From positions 1-64,000 of the forward strand of contig CAKJVC010000057.1 of the NCBI GenBank assembly GCA_918026815.1: a stretch of DNA of 64,000 nt, read 5' to 3'. The notes beneath the pieces are model-generated. The model was not told where the DNA came from, did not search any database, and saw nothing but the letters and a program-made list of their open reading frames with translations. How positions within the stretch are numbered: position 1 is the first letter of the stretch; every line of letters starts with the position of its first letter. This document shows positions 23,955 through 36,638 of the stretch, piece by piece. The position numbers were made by a program, and so were the translations under genes. The stretch comes from Chalara sp. BL73. Its lineage: Eukaryota > Ascomycota > Leotiomycetes > Helotiales.

Positions 23955-25480
23955 GATGCTAATCATGGCCACCACACACCTGGACTTTAGGGTCGTTTCT
24001 GGTAAGTCGGCTTGCTATAAAAATTCGGAAATTTCTAACATGTTGCAGATTTTATCCTAGAATCCATCGCACCTCTACCTCGGTGGTGTAGCTCGCCGAC
24101 CATAATAACGATGCCTCCTCGACGAACATCTCGTCCTCGATACGCTTTTCTAGCAACGACATCTTTTAGCTTACCTGTGTTGCAGCTTTATCATTGAGTC
24201 ACACTTGCGCTAATTTACGATCTGACAACGACGTCTGGGATCTACGTTGCGAATAAGGGCAATCAGAATTCAAGAACCTGGCTGATAATTCTTCCCACAG
24301 GCGTCAATACAGTCTCGGCTGCCCTGCCTTCATGAAACAAGCATGACCCTGCGCTTCTTCAGCTGATTGTACATAGGCCCGTCCAGTTTTATACGGTTAT
24401 TATTCATCCTTTCGCATGGGTTTTCAGGCGTTGGTGGGTAATTGACAGTAGGTAGAAATTAACTTTGTACACATATCTTCTAAACCTCTAGCCTGTGATA
24501 TTTTTAGATTATAGTCACAAGATGTGATTACCAGCTGTTATTAAGTAAAGGTTGACTGTGATCCAATGCATAGCTGCAATACGCCCTCAGGCGCCTACCA
24601 TGCTTACATCCAAACCTCCATACTCTTTTGCAGAAGGATCAGAAAATATAGACGATTTGTACCTCCTGTTCCATTTACCCTCGAATTTGTGCCTTCGACT
24701 CCCTCAAGCAATCCTGCCTCACACTTTCCCCGCTGCGCATTCTTTACTTGTCTGCCTCTTCCTTAGACTCCAGAATTCTTAAGCATTGAATCAGCAAAAT
24801 TTCGGGATCCAGAGAGTATTGTGCTGAATAATTCATATCAAATGTCCTTTTCATCAATGAGCAAGGAGAATACCCAGGGGTTTTTCGTCTGAATATAACG
24901 TGAAGCCTGAGCATCTTGATATTCAGGCTTGCGAGTTATACTCTTGACATGTCGAGAGCAAGCCTGGGTGTATTGATTAGCTAGTTTTAATACATCTTAT
25001 GAGGATTTGCCCATAGCGTTCAACGGGCTTCATAGATGTGAACAGTTAGCCCTTTATGCATGTTCTGCCACAAGTAGTCTGTAACCAAAATCCTGCGGGC
25101 AGGAAATTGCGGTGGAATCGAGGTTGGGCCTCGTCTACTCGGGGACACGGTGTTGCAATAATCAATCATCACTATACTCCTCGGTTGTAGCTGCATGTTA
25201 AAGAGATTCATCAGTGAGCTATGCTATCGCATATGCTGTTCTTTGAAAAGTTTGATTTTTCATTATGAGCAGCTACCTAGTAGAAGTAGGTATGGGCCGA
25301 AACGATCTCTTGGAGAGCGCTAGGTCTTGGCGTATATCAGGATACATCTATAAGCTATATCACTCTCGTATGCGCCACTTCAGCCTAACTGAAAATAGGA
25401 AAATAAATGACACTTACGTTAGGCTTCGAGAAAGTTGGATACCTAAAAATCCTTCATCTCATGCTATACTTGCCTTTTAA
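23955..25480. other. Intergenic, no gene seen
   Basis: The first 150 bp may hold a 3' UTR intron (GTAAGT at 24002 to an AG near 24059). Further open frames, for example 24552-24782 and 25265-25480, lack recognisable features. Confidence 0.4.
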
Positions 25481-25830
25481 TATGGACGGTAGATCTCCAT
25501 ATCCATTTGATCCGCTATCGAAGCTGCCTCCCCAGAAACCTTCACGCAGTAATGGGCTGTGCAGCTAAAGGGGAAATGAAAGCCTAAGATGAAAAATAGC
25601 CAATATTGAGGAGGACACTCTTTCATTTGAGGCATAAATACAGCACTTTCATCCCTAAATTGCCCCTTGTTGGTGTCTAGCTCATGCAACCCAACTATGG
25701 CGCTATTTGTTGGTCTAGTCAATGCAATGGAATATGGCAAGGAGCATATAGTTACACTCGCTGGAATGGCTCCAAATCCTGGTCGTCGCCAAGCAAGTGT
25801 GATGCGGCAAGGCATGTTGATGATATTGCA
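25477..25830 (-). other. Unassigned coding-like segment
   Basis: A minus-strand frame (MPCRITLAWRRPGFGAIPAS, then LPYSIALTRPTN) has a protein-like composition. An overlapping plus-strand frame (25667-25960) is equally open, so the strand is uncertain. No family is recognised. It may be a fragment next to the FAD-oxidase relic. Confidence 0.2.
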
Positions 25831-26320
25831 AAGAGAAACTGCAATAATGAATGAAATTGCAGAATTATACCGAATACAACCGCCTTATTTGCCTGACTGG
25901 GCCCTACAAATTGCCCAAGTATTGGCAACCCCTTCCGGTCCCCGGCCTGCAAACGAATAATGAACCCAGCCAACTAATATCGATGAACTTGCCAGCTGGT
26001 AGTGCATCCATGGTTACCGAGTTGATCCTACTTACACCCAAACCTATTGCAGTTTTCCAACATCACTCACCCATACCTGCCACAGTTTCCCGCATCCGTT
26101 TGTCAAACCTGAGACTCTATTGCAACGGCCAATGCGAAAATAGCAGAGCTTATTTAAACTAATCGCACTTGCCCTAGGACTTAGGCTCTGCATCGACTTG
26201 ATAAGCTTTGATGCATCTGAACCTTGATCATTTCGTGTGCTCGTTTTGATATTTCAGACACCACCCCTACTATCGCGACTCTCTATCCCAATACTCATAG
26301 ATCAACTGCCAACATCAAAA

Positions 26321-27290
26321 TGATTCTCTCGAAAATCTGTCGGCCGTGGTTGAGGCATATCCCTCATTAGACATCAACACCAGGTTCACATACCAAGAGG
26401 CCATCACCGCAATCACCGCCGGCCTTGATACCCTCTTTTTGCAGGCTACAACTGCAGAAAACTCGATCAGATGTGCATCTCTTGCCTGTGCAGCGGCTCA
26501 ACTTATTTTTGGCACCAGTACTATCACCACAGGCTCATCGAACTATACGGCCGAGGAGAAAGGAAACTGGTTCGAAATCTCCATACCTCCCTTGGCAAAA
26601 TATTCCTTTGAGCGCAGTTAACTATCTCAGGTCATCAGATTGCTGGCTCCCCGCGGCTTGTATTGTAAATGTTTGTAGTTCCATCGATGTTGCCCTTGCC
26701 TTGCGAATTGTGACCAGCTTGCAGGCCTACTTTTCAGTACGAAATGCTGGCCACAATTCCAACCCGGGATTCGGCAGCGTTGGGCAACAGGTGCTTTTGC
26801 TTGATCTAGGTGCAATCAATCAGATTGCCCTCAGAGAGGACAAGCCAATAGCCTCCATTGGACCGGGAAGCACATGGGACGTCGTTTATGGAGTTCTCGA
26901 AGAATTCAATCTTACCGGCCGGCTTTGGACCGTTTGCCACCAAATACTGTGGGAATATGTCGCTCAATCGCTACTCTAGCCTGATATGCGCCAACAAGTT
27001 TTAAGGTGATTGAGAAGAAAATAGGAGTGAGAATGGCCCATACTGAGCCTCAATCAGCCGTTAGTTTTTTCCAGCCAGGTCGCTTTAGGACCAGGAAGAG
27101 TTTTTGCCCGGAGATTCTCAACGTCCGGTGCATTGTCGAATTGCACAAAAAGGTTCATAGAATAACTGCGATGCCGGGAATTGTCGTCTTTAGAATGGAT
27201 TGGGGCAATGGTGTCCGTAGCCGCTATGGGAGGCCCCGAAGACTTTCGGGCAACGGCGCCGAGTTTACTCGAAAGTATCGCCATTGCTTC
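26321..27290 (+). pseudogene. FAD-linked oxidase (berberine-bridge-like) pseudogene
   Basis: A FAD-binding (PCMH/FAD_binding_4) domain is recognisable across two frames. An N-terminal part at about 26346-26618 contains CASLACAAAQLIFG. After a frameshift near 26600, the segment about 26637-26925 contains SDCWLPAACIVNVCSSIDVA, the flavin-site loop RNAGHNSNPGFGSVG, LLLDLGAINQIAL and SIGPGSTWDVVYGVLEEFNL. Stops and frame changes then follow, and the C-terminal substrate-binding domain is only dimly traceable (for example MGGPEDFRA near 27220). Intact relatives are secreted flavoenzymes of about 480-580 aa, often acting in secondary metabolism. No other pathway genes are adjacent. Confidence 0.75.
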
Positions 27291-30200
27291 AAGTAACTAT
27301 ACTATCCTATTGGGTCAAGATGGGTAATTTTTATGCGAGATTCGAGATTCGAGATTCGAGATTCACCAGAACGCCAGGTATGTACCACTGACAGATCCCT
27401 CGAAGATGGATAGGCCTAAGCTTGCTATTGTTTGCATGCATCAGCCCCCGATTTACAGTACTATGATTCCAAAGCAAAGCCGACGGCTGAACATCCCAGA
27501 TGGAGGATCGATAGGACCAGCCGTATCAGTGATACTAATTGCGATAGCCGAAGTAGGTTTCAAACCCGTCCTGATAATGGCTGCACTCGTCAGGAGCGCA
27601 TCGAGGAGAGAATCAATCCCTGGTCTTATTTAGAGTTAGCTTAGAATTCAATTGTCCTATTGCATTTCCTAATCTCAATCCGCTGGCAGCAAAGCAGAAA
27701 TTCTTCACTTTCTTTTGAAAATTTTGCTGCTAAGTGCCGAGACACTGCACTGAAGATCCAGAAAGTTGTTCCAGGGGAGGTAATAGAGGCTCTTATACAG
27801 CTTGTGCTTGCCGAAAAGGAGTGCCTTTCATACTAGTAATGTCTCAATCTATTCTTGAGAGGGAATTCCGGATTGACAACGTTGTGGCTGACTAAAAATA
27901 TTGAGAGAAAACTAAATGATTTGATTTGATTTTGTTTACCGCTGATAATTCAAATTGACATTTCTGTTTTTGTTGCAGCCGTGCCTAGACCGCCTCTATC
28001 GTACTCTTAATGGAGAGTTGCTTTTCTTCACGGGATCTTTTCACGATCTGTCGGTGAAATAGAAGGGTAATTTGACCTAACATTCTATTACCCCCATCTG
28101 GTCACTCGTGGTGATTGACATCTGACAACAGTTGCATTTAAAGACCGGACGGTTAGGGATGACTTGGAGAGGAGAGGTGGGGGACTCGACGGTGTTTATT
28201 CTTGGGCTGCTATAGAGATAGCATAAAAAATAATGATTATATGTTTTTTTATTTATTATTCATTTTATGTGCAGTAGCTTAAATAGTATATAATACTCAT
28301 CCCTAACTTAGACTTAGATTCGTCTAGTTAGGAAATCCCGATTTGCTGAATTCAGTGAAATGCAAATCCATGTTGAACGTAGCTTGTCTTGCGCGAAGCA
28401 TCAAGGAATAAAAAGTTTTCATACAGAAGTCCCTGCTTATAATTCGGCTAAGCTAAGGAAGGATAATTCATTGCTTGTTTATTTTGCTGTATAGTCAAGG
28501 ATACTGTCAAGCATATATCAACAGTAGTCAGCATATTCGTATAAACTATAAAACAGAAGATTGTGCATGCAGTATTAGAGGAACTAACAAGGACAGTGAG
28601 GGAATGTGTTGTGGTCGGTGCTCAGAAATATATGACAAGTTCTCTTTGAGTCAAAATTTGGGTTTCTCTTACTTATAGTTATATGCTTGCTTACAGCGCG
28701 GGCTTGCGGAAGATTTATTTGAGTGCGCAGAAGCGTTTTGTTAAGTTTGGGGTGTTGAATCAGCTTGTTACTTAGTGGCTGTGGTTGTTGCAAGAACCAT
28801 AATCTCCTTTGGTAGGCGTTTCAAAGTTAGCATTGCGTTATTCTGCCCATCTACACCTTTGAACGGCCTCAGGACGCATCTTGGACCCGCTTTGTAATTC
28901 AAAGACGAGGATTAGGTTACTAGTCAACTCCGTTTGGAAGGAAGTCCCAAACGCATCACAAAAGTTCACACACCATTCCCCTCAAAACACACCACAACAT
29001 TTCATCCTATTCCATCAAAGGGTAAGTTTCTATCAAGATATAATCAAAGCTATATCCATGTACTGGAGTCACTGATTGGCACGAGTATCTAGTTCCTCCT
29101 TTTGATTCGAACCTTCGTAAATAACCTCAGCTCCCAACATCGAGGAGACGCCTAAGAATTGACGAGTGCCGGAACAGCGTCGCAAGGTACCTAAACTTCT
29201 CTTCAATATATACGTACAATTTCCTCATCATGCTGCTCATCGTCATCATGGTCGGTTTGGTGCTGCGATCTCTAGGTCTACTAAGGCAAACTGCACAGAA
29301 AGGGTTGTCACTCATGCCTCCAAGAGCTACCATCCCGACACTTACATAGTCATATACGGCCTTCTACACGTTTTTCTTTCATTGAAACACAGCTACTTAT
29401 ACTCCAGTACTTGAGTTACTTTCAAGTTTTGCGGTTTTGGAGGCAGCCTCTCTGAAACAACACTGAAAACCTTGTGTATTAGAGAAGTCTACTTTGAAGG
29501 TACATTATGCGCCAAGTGGAAGACTCGCTGCAATGCTGAGCACAATTTTCAAGCATTCAAAGTAGAAACAAAGAAACTCTGTTTAGCATGAGTGCTTTGA
29601 GCAAGAAGCATGCTTCTTGTTGCTTGATCCCTCTTCCCACCCTCAAAAGACCTTTACACAACGAGACAGACTGCATTGCCAATTGGTTGCCTTATACATT
29701 TTGATCTTGCGCTAACAACTTTTCAGTAGTATGTATTAGCTTTTTCGCAAGTCCTCCTTCCTACAGCCCAAGGCAGGCTCTATAACTCAAGCGAGCCCCT
29801 ATTCTTCGGTTCGTTTGGGTCGGCAATACAATTTTCCGGGTCACGGGCCTTTGACAACAGGATGTGCCATTCGAGCATAGGAGCAAGTGTGGCAGGCATT
29901 GTATTCCTGTCCAGTCACAGACTGTCCAAACTAAAACGAAAGGAAATCAAAAAGCATAGCATGAGTGTCCTGCACGTTGGATGTCCTGCAGAATACTAAG
30001 TCTTATGGCTCCCCAGAAGAGTAGTACTCATGGCTATGCTTCAGAGCCTCATGCCCTCATACACATCAAATACACATCCTTGGGAGGATATATTATTCTC
30101 ACTGGAGCTTAAAAGCCTCATAAGTCCCAAACCAGACTTCATTTCCCTCCCCCAATTTTTGGCTCATTGCACACTCGTTGCCTTGATGCTCAAAACATGG

Positions 30201-31150
30201 AAATCCAAAAACCATAGATTGCAATTATGCCAAATAAATGGCTAGCAAAGAAATGGTTGATAGATTGGTATTATCATACCAGTGGCCGTTTGCAGAATGA
30301 CTGAAAATATTCAGAGGAAGCTTTGAAACAGCAAATACCAACCTCCCACAGATTGATTTGTTGCGTATATTGCATTCTGCCTCTAGTTCTCAAGTAACAT
30401 TCATGAGATTCTGTGTTGCTAACTCTGATTAACCTAGGACTCAGAAGCCACACCGCCATGCATGTAAGTGACAGCTATCACTTCTATGATGAACACTCAA
30501 TCATGGCATTCTGATCATCAACGAGATAATGTTGCCAAGCTATGTCGGTCTTCAAGAGCTTCTGGTGGAGAACCTTGAGACTCGATATATCACCGTTACA
30601 GGACGCAATATTGTCCCAGAATTACCAGCATGAGCCAGCTACTCATAAATGAGACTCCATTGCTAATAAAAACGTCTTGTAGCTCAAAGGCATGGACCGT
30701 CTGCGGTCGTTATGGGGATATCGAAATCTCAACCTAAACACGGTACGTGAAAACTTTCTTTTAGGGGTTCTAAACTTATTTTGCGCTGTTACTGGAGGGA
30801 CAGAAACGTGTGGTGAAACATACCATTTGGGAGGCAGGGCTTCCATGTGTTTGTTGCTCTCTGGGGCCGGAGAAGTAGAATGGAACAAGGAGCGTCAACC
30901 GAATTTATAGCCTTGAGCGGATTGCACAGAAGATGCTATAAAACCTTGCTTGCCATGCAGGATCGAGGTTTCTATTTCCACCTTCTTCGCAACTCCTTCT
31001 GTTCTCCATAACCAAGTGGTTGATGTTCGACTTTGGCACTGATGCGTCCCTTAGTCTGCATATGGCCTCGGCTGTTGGTCTAGGTGAATATTAGAGAAAA
31101 AAACTAATTGCCTCCGTTTTCACCTTTGCTTACAGTTCTGCACATTTTGG
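27291..31150. other. Long intergenic stretch, AT-rich in part
   Basis: Contains a perfect GAGATTC x4 tandem (27337-27364) and AT-rich DNA around 28220-28330. Scattered short frames without recognisable domains occur around 27406, 28475, 28881, 29229 and 30692. One 42-codon frame at 29229 begins with a hydrophobic MLLIVIMVGLVLRSLGLL, but nothing else supports it. Confidence 0.4.
27337..27364. repeat. Heptamer GAGATTC x4
   Basis: Four exact head-to-tail copies of a 7-bp unit are visible, immediately downstream of the FAD-oxidase relic. Confidence 0.95.
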
Positions 31151-33948
31151 ATGTTCTCAAGCGTATGAAGCGTTTGCTTTGGACCATACTACACTTTTAT
31201 TGACAACCTCGTATATGAATAAAGCTAACTTGCTGTTCTAGGATAACGACGCTTACTGGAGTCCAAGGGAAGCTGTTCCAAAGAAGTTTGATTATCGGGG
31301 GTACGTTCTTGACGAGGCTTGCCGCTTCCGTATTCGATTCAATATCGCTTTTTTCTTGCGAATCTTCCTCAGATAAGAGCCTACTTCCCCTCACTTCCTC
31401 AGCTCTCCACAACCGCCCTATTTCTATTATATTCTGGATATCTGAGCATTCTGCTGTCATTCCATGAACTCCTATACCGCACTATTTTTATTCTATTTTG
31501 GCTTAGCTCGTAGACTGAGATCATCTGTTGCTCGGATCTTGCACAAATCTGACATAGTTTAGGCCATCTCCAGGTTTACTCAACAAGCCAGGAGCCTTAT
31601 GGGACTCAGGAGGTGTCGAACTGCAAGAGAGCATTGTACAAGCAGAATCAAACAGAGACTCGGACTCGTTTTCTTCTCATTCTCAGCTCGCTTCATCGGT
31701 CTCAACTGGTAGCCTAGGCCGAAACTCAGCAACTGCTGCCAACAAGCTTGCATCAAAGGAATTTTGGTTACGGAACCCGCCATACCGAGGACTTTCCACC
31801 TATGGATCTTATGGTTATCGCGAAGATTATCGAAACGCAGCTATAAATTCACAAGAAGAGGATTTCAGAATGTTAAACGATCCCGATTGTAACGGTGCGT
31901 CTGATTCCAGAGAACCTCTACAAACACGAAATATGTCCCACACTCAGTCAAGCCGCCCAGAATCACAGCCGTCCGGTCTCAATCAAGCCAGTCGTGCTCA
32001 GAATACTCCTGCGACGTCAACACACCATACCCTTCAGACTCCGCAGGCTAGAATGGAACAAATTACAGGGGGTGTGAATCAGTTGAGGCTTCAACAAGTC
32101 AGAACATCTAATCCTGGAAATCTGAGCTCAGAGTCGAATCCTTCTCAGGGAGGTTCTCTTACCAGAACGACAAGACAGCAATACCAAGGAGGATATCAAA
32201 ATGCCCCCCGCCGACAAGGAACCCAGTATCAATATCCTAATCATAGGAGCAGTAATAGTGTGGCAGCATTCTCATTTGGTCCCGCTCCTACTCCAATCCA
32301 GCCTGCTTCAAACAGCGGAATTCAAGTAGGTCATATTTGTAATCTTGCACAACTACCATTGACATTTCTAGGTCATCACTATCGCATCCCTTTCAGCTCA
32401 ACTTCAAACAGAGTTAATGGAGGTTCAAAAGATTGTGCTGAAGGCTGATGGAATGCCCTCTGATATTCGAGAAAAGCTCCGTGACGCTCTACGGCGACTT
32501 GGACAAGACTATAATGCCAGCCAACGAACTCTCCAAATCGAATGGGACAAACGCCAGAACGAGCACGATCAAATCTCCCAAGACTTGAATCAAGCCAATG
32601 AGAAAATTGCTTCCCTTCTCAAGAGGACTGCCTCAATTACTGCAGAGCGGGACATACTCTTGCATGAAGTCCGTGAGCTTCATGTTAGACATAAGAAAAG
32701 CCACGATCGGATCAGTGAAATCGAAGCAAATTATCAGAGAGAGCAGCTCAGCAAATACTCGAAACTTAATGACTTTCAATTTTCGACTCAAGGCGATGGC
32801 ATGAACGCGACGCAGAACCCTTTTGAGACTCCGACTCCGCTTGGACTAGCCTCTAGCAGACAAAATCAGAACTCTTATGCGGTTTCTAGACCTCCTAGTT
32901 TACTGGGAGGTTTGTCTGGCTCTAAACCAACCTACCGGCATATAAATCGTCTTTCTGACATCGATCACTCCAACACGCTCTTGAAGACTACCGCTGAGCC
33001 CGGAACTCCTCCAGGTGCTGCAAAGGGCTCGATGGCTTTAACTCTTCATCACTCAGGAGGCGACTACCCCGGCCCGTCAGCTACTTTTAAAGAGGCTGTG
33101 GAAGACCTCTTCTGCAGGGTAGAAGTATGGACTAGAACGAACGCGAACCAGCCAAATAAGGAGGCCGGTCATTTGGCTGCAAGCACGAATGAAGATATTT
33201 GGAGCCTTTTCTTGAATGTGATCTATCCCGGCTATCCACATGATTCCCACACGTATGTCACGGCACTCCTTCAGAACGAGTCGGATAGATTCTGGACTAT
33301 CACGCGAGTGTTGATAGAGTATTTTGTCAAGAACATCTTGTCGATCAGCGCTTTCTACGGCTTTAGTAACGAGACCGATGATGTTCTGAACTTGGTGAAA
33401 TCTTCGATGGCAAATTTCCGAGGTACGTTCTCTCCCTAACTTGGCGCTCATATCTTGATAAATAAAGACTAACGCTTGCATCCTTAGGATTGGCTAATAA
33501 TAAACGCCAAATATATGTAGACCAGCAAGCAACAGCGATTCAAGATCTTGTTGCATCTGACGGTTTCAATGAATGGCGCCAAAATGAGATCAACAAGCAC
33601 GCAAAGAAGCTTCGAGAAATTCTCGGACCTTTTCTTAACGTCACATGCGTACGACCAGTTGCTGGCAAAGAGCTGGGTGACCTAATCAAGCTTGCCTGGA
33701 AGGTATCCGTGATGATGAACACTTCACATTTATCATTCCAAATAATCTTCCCGGAGACTGGTACCAAATTCTTCTCAGCTACTATGCAAGCCCGCGACCA
33801 CTCCGGGGACGATCAAATGACGCTTCAAGTTGCTCAGTTCCGTGTCAAACTTGTTATCGCTCCTGTCATCACCCTGCGGGACGACCGCGGTTCCAATCTA
33901 CGCATTTACAACATCCGTACGGCCCATGTTCTTCTCATGCCTGCGTGA
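31151..33948 (+). CDS. Conserved fungal protein of unknown function (~781 aa)
   Basis: Five exons join in frame: 31151-31162 (only MFSS), 31242-31300, 31563-32325, 32372-33422 and 33488-33948. Donors and acceptors are GT-AG with CTAAC branch points; the 262-nt second intron is long. The N-terminal third is Ser/Gln/Asn-rich and probably disordered (QTPQ, GGYQNAPRRQGTQYQY). Residues about 275-390 are helical and charged, with coiled-coil character (IEWDKRQNEHDQISQDLNQA, ITAERDILLHEVRELHVRH). The C-terminal ~280 residues look globular (FKEAVEDLFCRVEVWTR, WSLFLNVIYPGYPHD, then EIINKHAKKLREILGPFL-like helices). No catalytic motif, signal peptide or membrane segment is seen. I do not recognise a named family and infer no function. 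Confidence 0.8.
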
Positions 33949-36638
33949 ACGAAATTGGTATGCCTCACTCAGCGCTTTGGCGCTTCTTCAATTGTCATCA
34001 TTGCTGCTCTCAAGTCCGAGTTTTGCGACTTTGGCTGTTACGAGCTTGCCTTCATTTCAGCATATCATTCTCCCTCTTTTGCGAAATGACTGCGCACTTA
34101 ATTCAAAATTGGTGCATCTCAACTCATACACGCCAGCAACAAATGCTCAGGATAGATTTCTGTTTTTGCGTTCTCAACTACGAACGGCTCTTGACTACGA
34201 GGCACAACGACTTTTCCACGCACCAGAGTTAATGGTAGAAAATCTCAATTTCCATCATTGAGATATCAGCAACTTCGAGTCGTTCAATACCTACTGCCCA
34301 TGATCTCGGCACAATTTGCGATCCTATCAAAAATGCTTCCTTGTTTCTAAAAGTTATCAGCATCCTTACATTTCCTTTCGACTCTCGAGCTACTATCCGG
34401 CGACTGCCTACACCATTTTTCCAGCGCTTCTCATCGCGTAATAATACGATGGCCTCTCTTCCAATTGGCTTTTAGGACGGGACGAACCTTCGCACCTTTT
34501 CTTTCCACTGATGCCATGCACACCGATGGGAATATGGAGAAAATCGGCGCCTTCAAGGCACGCACTGGTTATCGACTTTAAAGGTATGCCATGGTATGGG
34601 ATTCATGGCCGACTGGACAATGGAGGACTTGATTGTTATTTCCTTTTCAACCTTTCAATAATTTCTGACTTCGACGTTTGGTGCTATCTTTGATACGATT
34701 TTGCGCGGTATGGTGCAGATCGGATGGTTTGTAGCTGGTCTTAGGTGATCTGGCGGCTGGTATTAATTTATCTGGCTAGAACTTAAATGATGGTATTTGA
34801 CCTGGTGGCTGGTATTTAGTTACCTGGCTTGACCTCGTCTAGGAGTTGCTCTCTTGCTGCTATTGCTAATTGTTGCTTAATAATAAAAGTTTTCTTTGCA
34901 TAATTCTGTGTCTTAGGTATGTGAAGTGATGTAACATGGATTGGGAAAGAAAGTGAGAGCGCAAGTGATGGGCTGCCAAAGCGAAGTTACGATGAAGTAG
35001 TGATTTTTTGTTATGTTTGAAGAACAAGAGAGATTAGAAGCCGCTCCTCGACCAAGCCAGTATGAAATATTTTGTAATTATGAGTTTCTAGGAAGAATAT
35101 GAAAGCTGGAGTTCATATACGGTCTTTAGCAGCCGAGTTTTGTTCTACACGTCTTTGGGTTATGCCGAGGCACCATAGCTTGAGGCTGTTTGTATATTGA
35201 AGCATGGTCAGGCAACCCCGGCATGAGGAAAGGGTCAAGATGTACGTAGGGATTCTCAGGAAGTACTGATCATGGAACGTGTTACAAAAGAAGGGTAGGC
35301 TCTTCTTACTCCCCCAACAGGTCACGCAAAAGTCGGACGTTGTGTATCGAGAATGAAACATTTAGATTTGTGTATTATTGAAATGAGCGTATGGTGTTTG
35401 GAACAACTTGACTTCGTCTCTCTAAAATTGGGGCCAGTGATTTGTGTATTTAACAGGGAGCAAGCGATAGAGAAAGAATCTGTATTTTGCGTATAGGACC
35501 CTGGTTGACTCGATAGTCTATAGGTGGCACGGTGGCTTAGCAGTGCATTTCGAATGAACAGGAGAAGGAGCCAGATTTCTTACACGCCTGCCTAATTGGA
35601 AGGCATGGGCCTGAATTCAAATTTTAAAAATGGTGTTATGTGATCTTGGTGAAAGGTGATGGCATACAACACAGCCCCTTCCTACCCCGAATCCCAGCAC
35701 GAGTCCTGGTACGCTTGTTTTCTACACTTCAATTTTCTCTTTTATTTCACGACACCAACTGCAGGATCAAGCATCTAAAACTGGGGGCCTGGGCTTGATT
35801 TTGTGTCCATTGAAGGGGAGGAAGTGGTGATAAGTCACGGTTTATGCACGGATCAGAAATATGATTTGAAACTGTGGAACTAGGTTGGCAGTGGTAAATC
35901 GGAATGCTAATTCTGTGTAAGTATTGGGCGAATGGCAGCGGATGACAACGATTCCGTGGATCATTATGATTGGGTGCTAGGACGGTGATACTGTAAAGGG
36001 TCGCAGATTTCGTGGAGCAGAGGAAATGTTTCTGATATTTTGTGGATCGTGGGATCCCTGTAAGAAGATTTTGAGGGAATATAGGCGAAGTGTAAGAACC
36101 GCTGAAGGTGGCAATACTTGTGTTGCTGAGGCGTTCGGAAGGAGACTTGAAGAATAGGAATAATTACTGAGGTTAGTTTCGCTCGGAGAGGGATTTGTGA
36201 TGTTGAGTCTGTGGATTAGTGGCGACAATGAAATATCTATAAGGGTCTCAAGGAATTGAAGGAAAGAGAAATTTGAGGACAGCGACAAAATCATTTCCAA
36301 AGTGATTCAACCTCTAAATCGAAGAGGAAAAACGGAATGAGCGTAATATAGAGGTGCCGTACAAAGGATATAGTGACTATTCTCTGAAAGTGGTTTAATT
36401 ACTCAATGGTATGTAATGAAGGATTTGTAAAGAAAGTCTCGCTCTATTTAGGATTGGGGGTATCTCTCATAACTGCTCTTTAACCCGTCTATGCCCTTGT
36501 ATTGATACATGAATGAGAAGAGAAGCCATAGTAACTGTCCTAAGTTCTGATGCCACTGGGGGTATATTTCCTTATACGCCAGAGCCATTTTCCCTTGCGA
36601 ATCACAGCCAAAGAAGTGAAATATGAGGACCAAAACCT
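33949..36638. other. Intergenic, no gene seen
   Basis: Overlapping short frames continue to 34261 but read like 3' UTR. A 30-bp unit is directly repeated at a 52-bp offset (34748-34777 and 34800-34829, 25 of 30 identical). Nothing else in this stretch has coding character. Confidence 0.45.
34748..34829. repeat. Imperfect 30-bp direct repeat, two copies
   Basis: Units beginning ATCTGGCGGCTGGTATT and ACCTGGTGGCTGGTATT lie 52 bp apart. They match at 25 of 30 positions, counted by eye. Confidence 0.7.

Noticed and set aside
35520..35640. tRNA-like text (GGCTTAGCAG ... TTCAAAT)
   Set aside because: The acceptor ends do not pair and no clean cloverleaf with an anticodon stem can be drawn.
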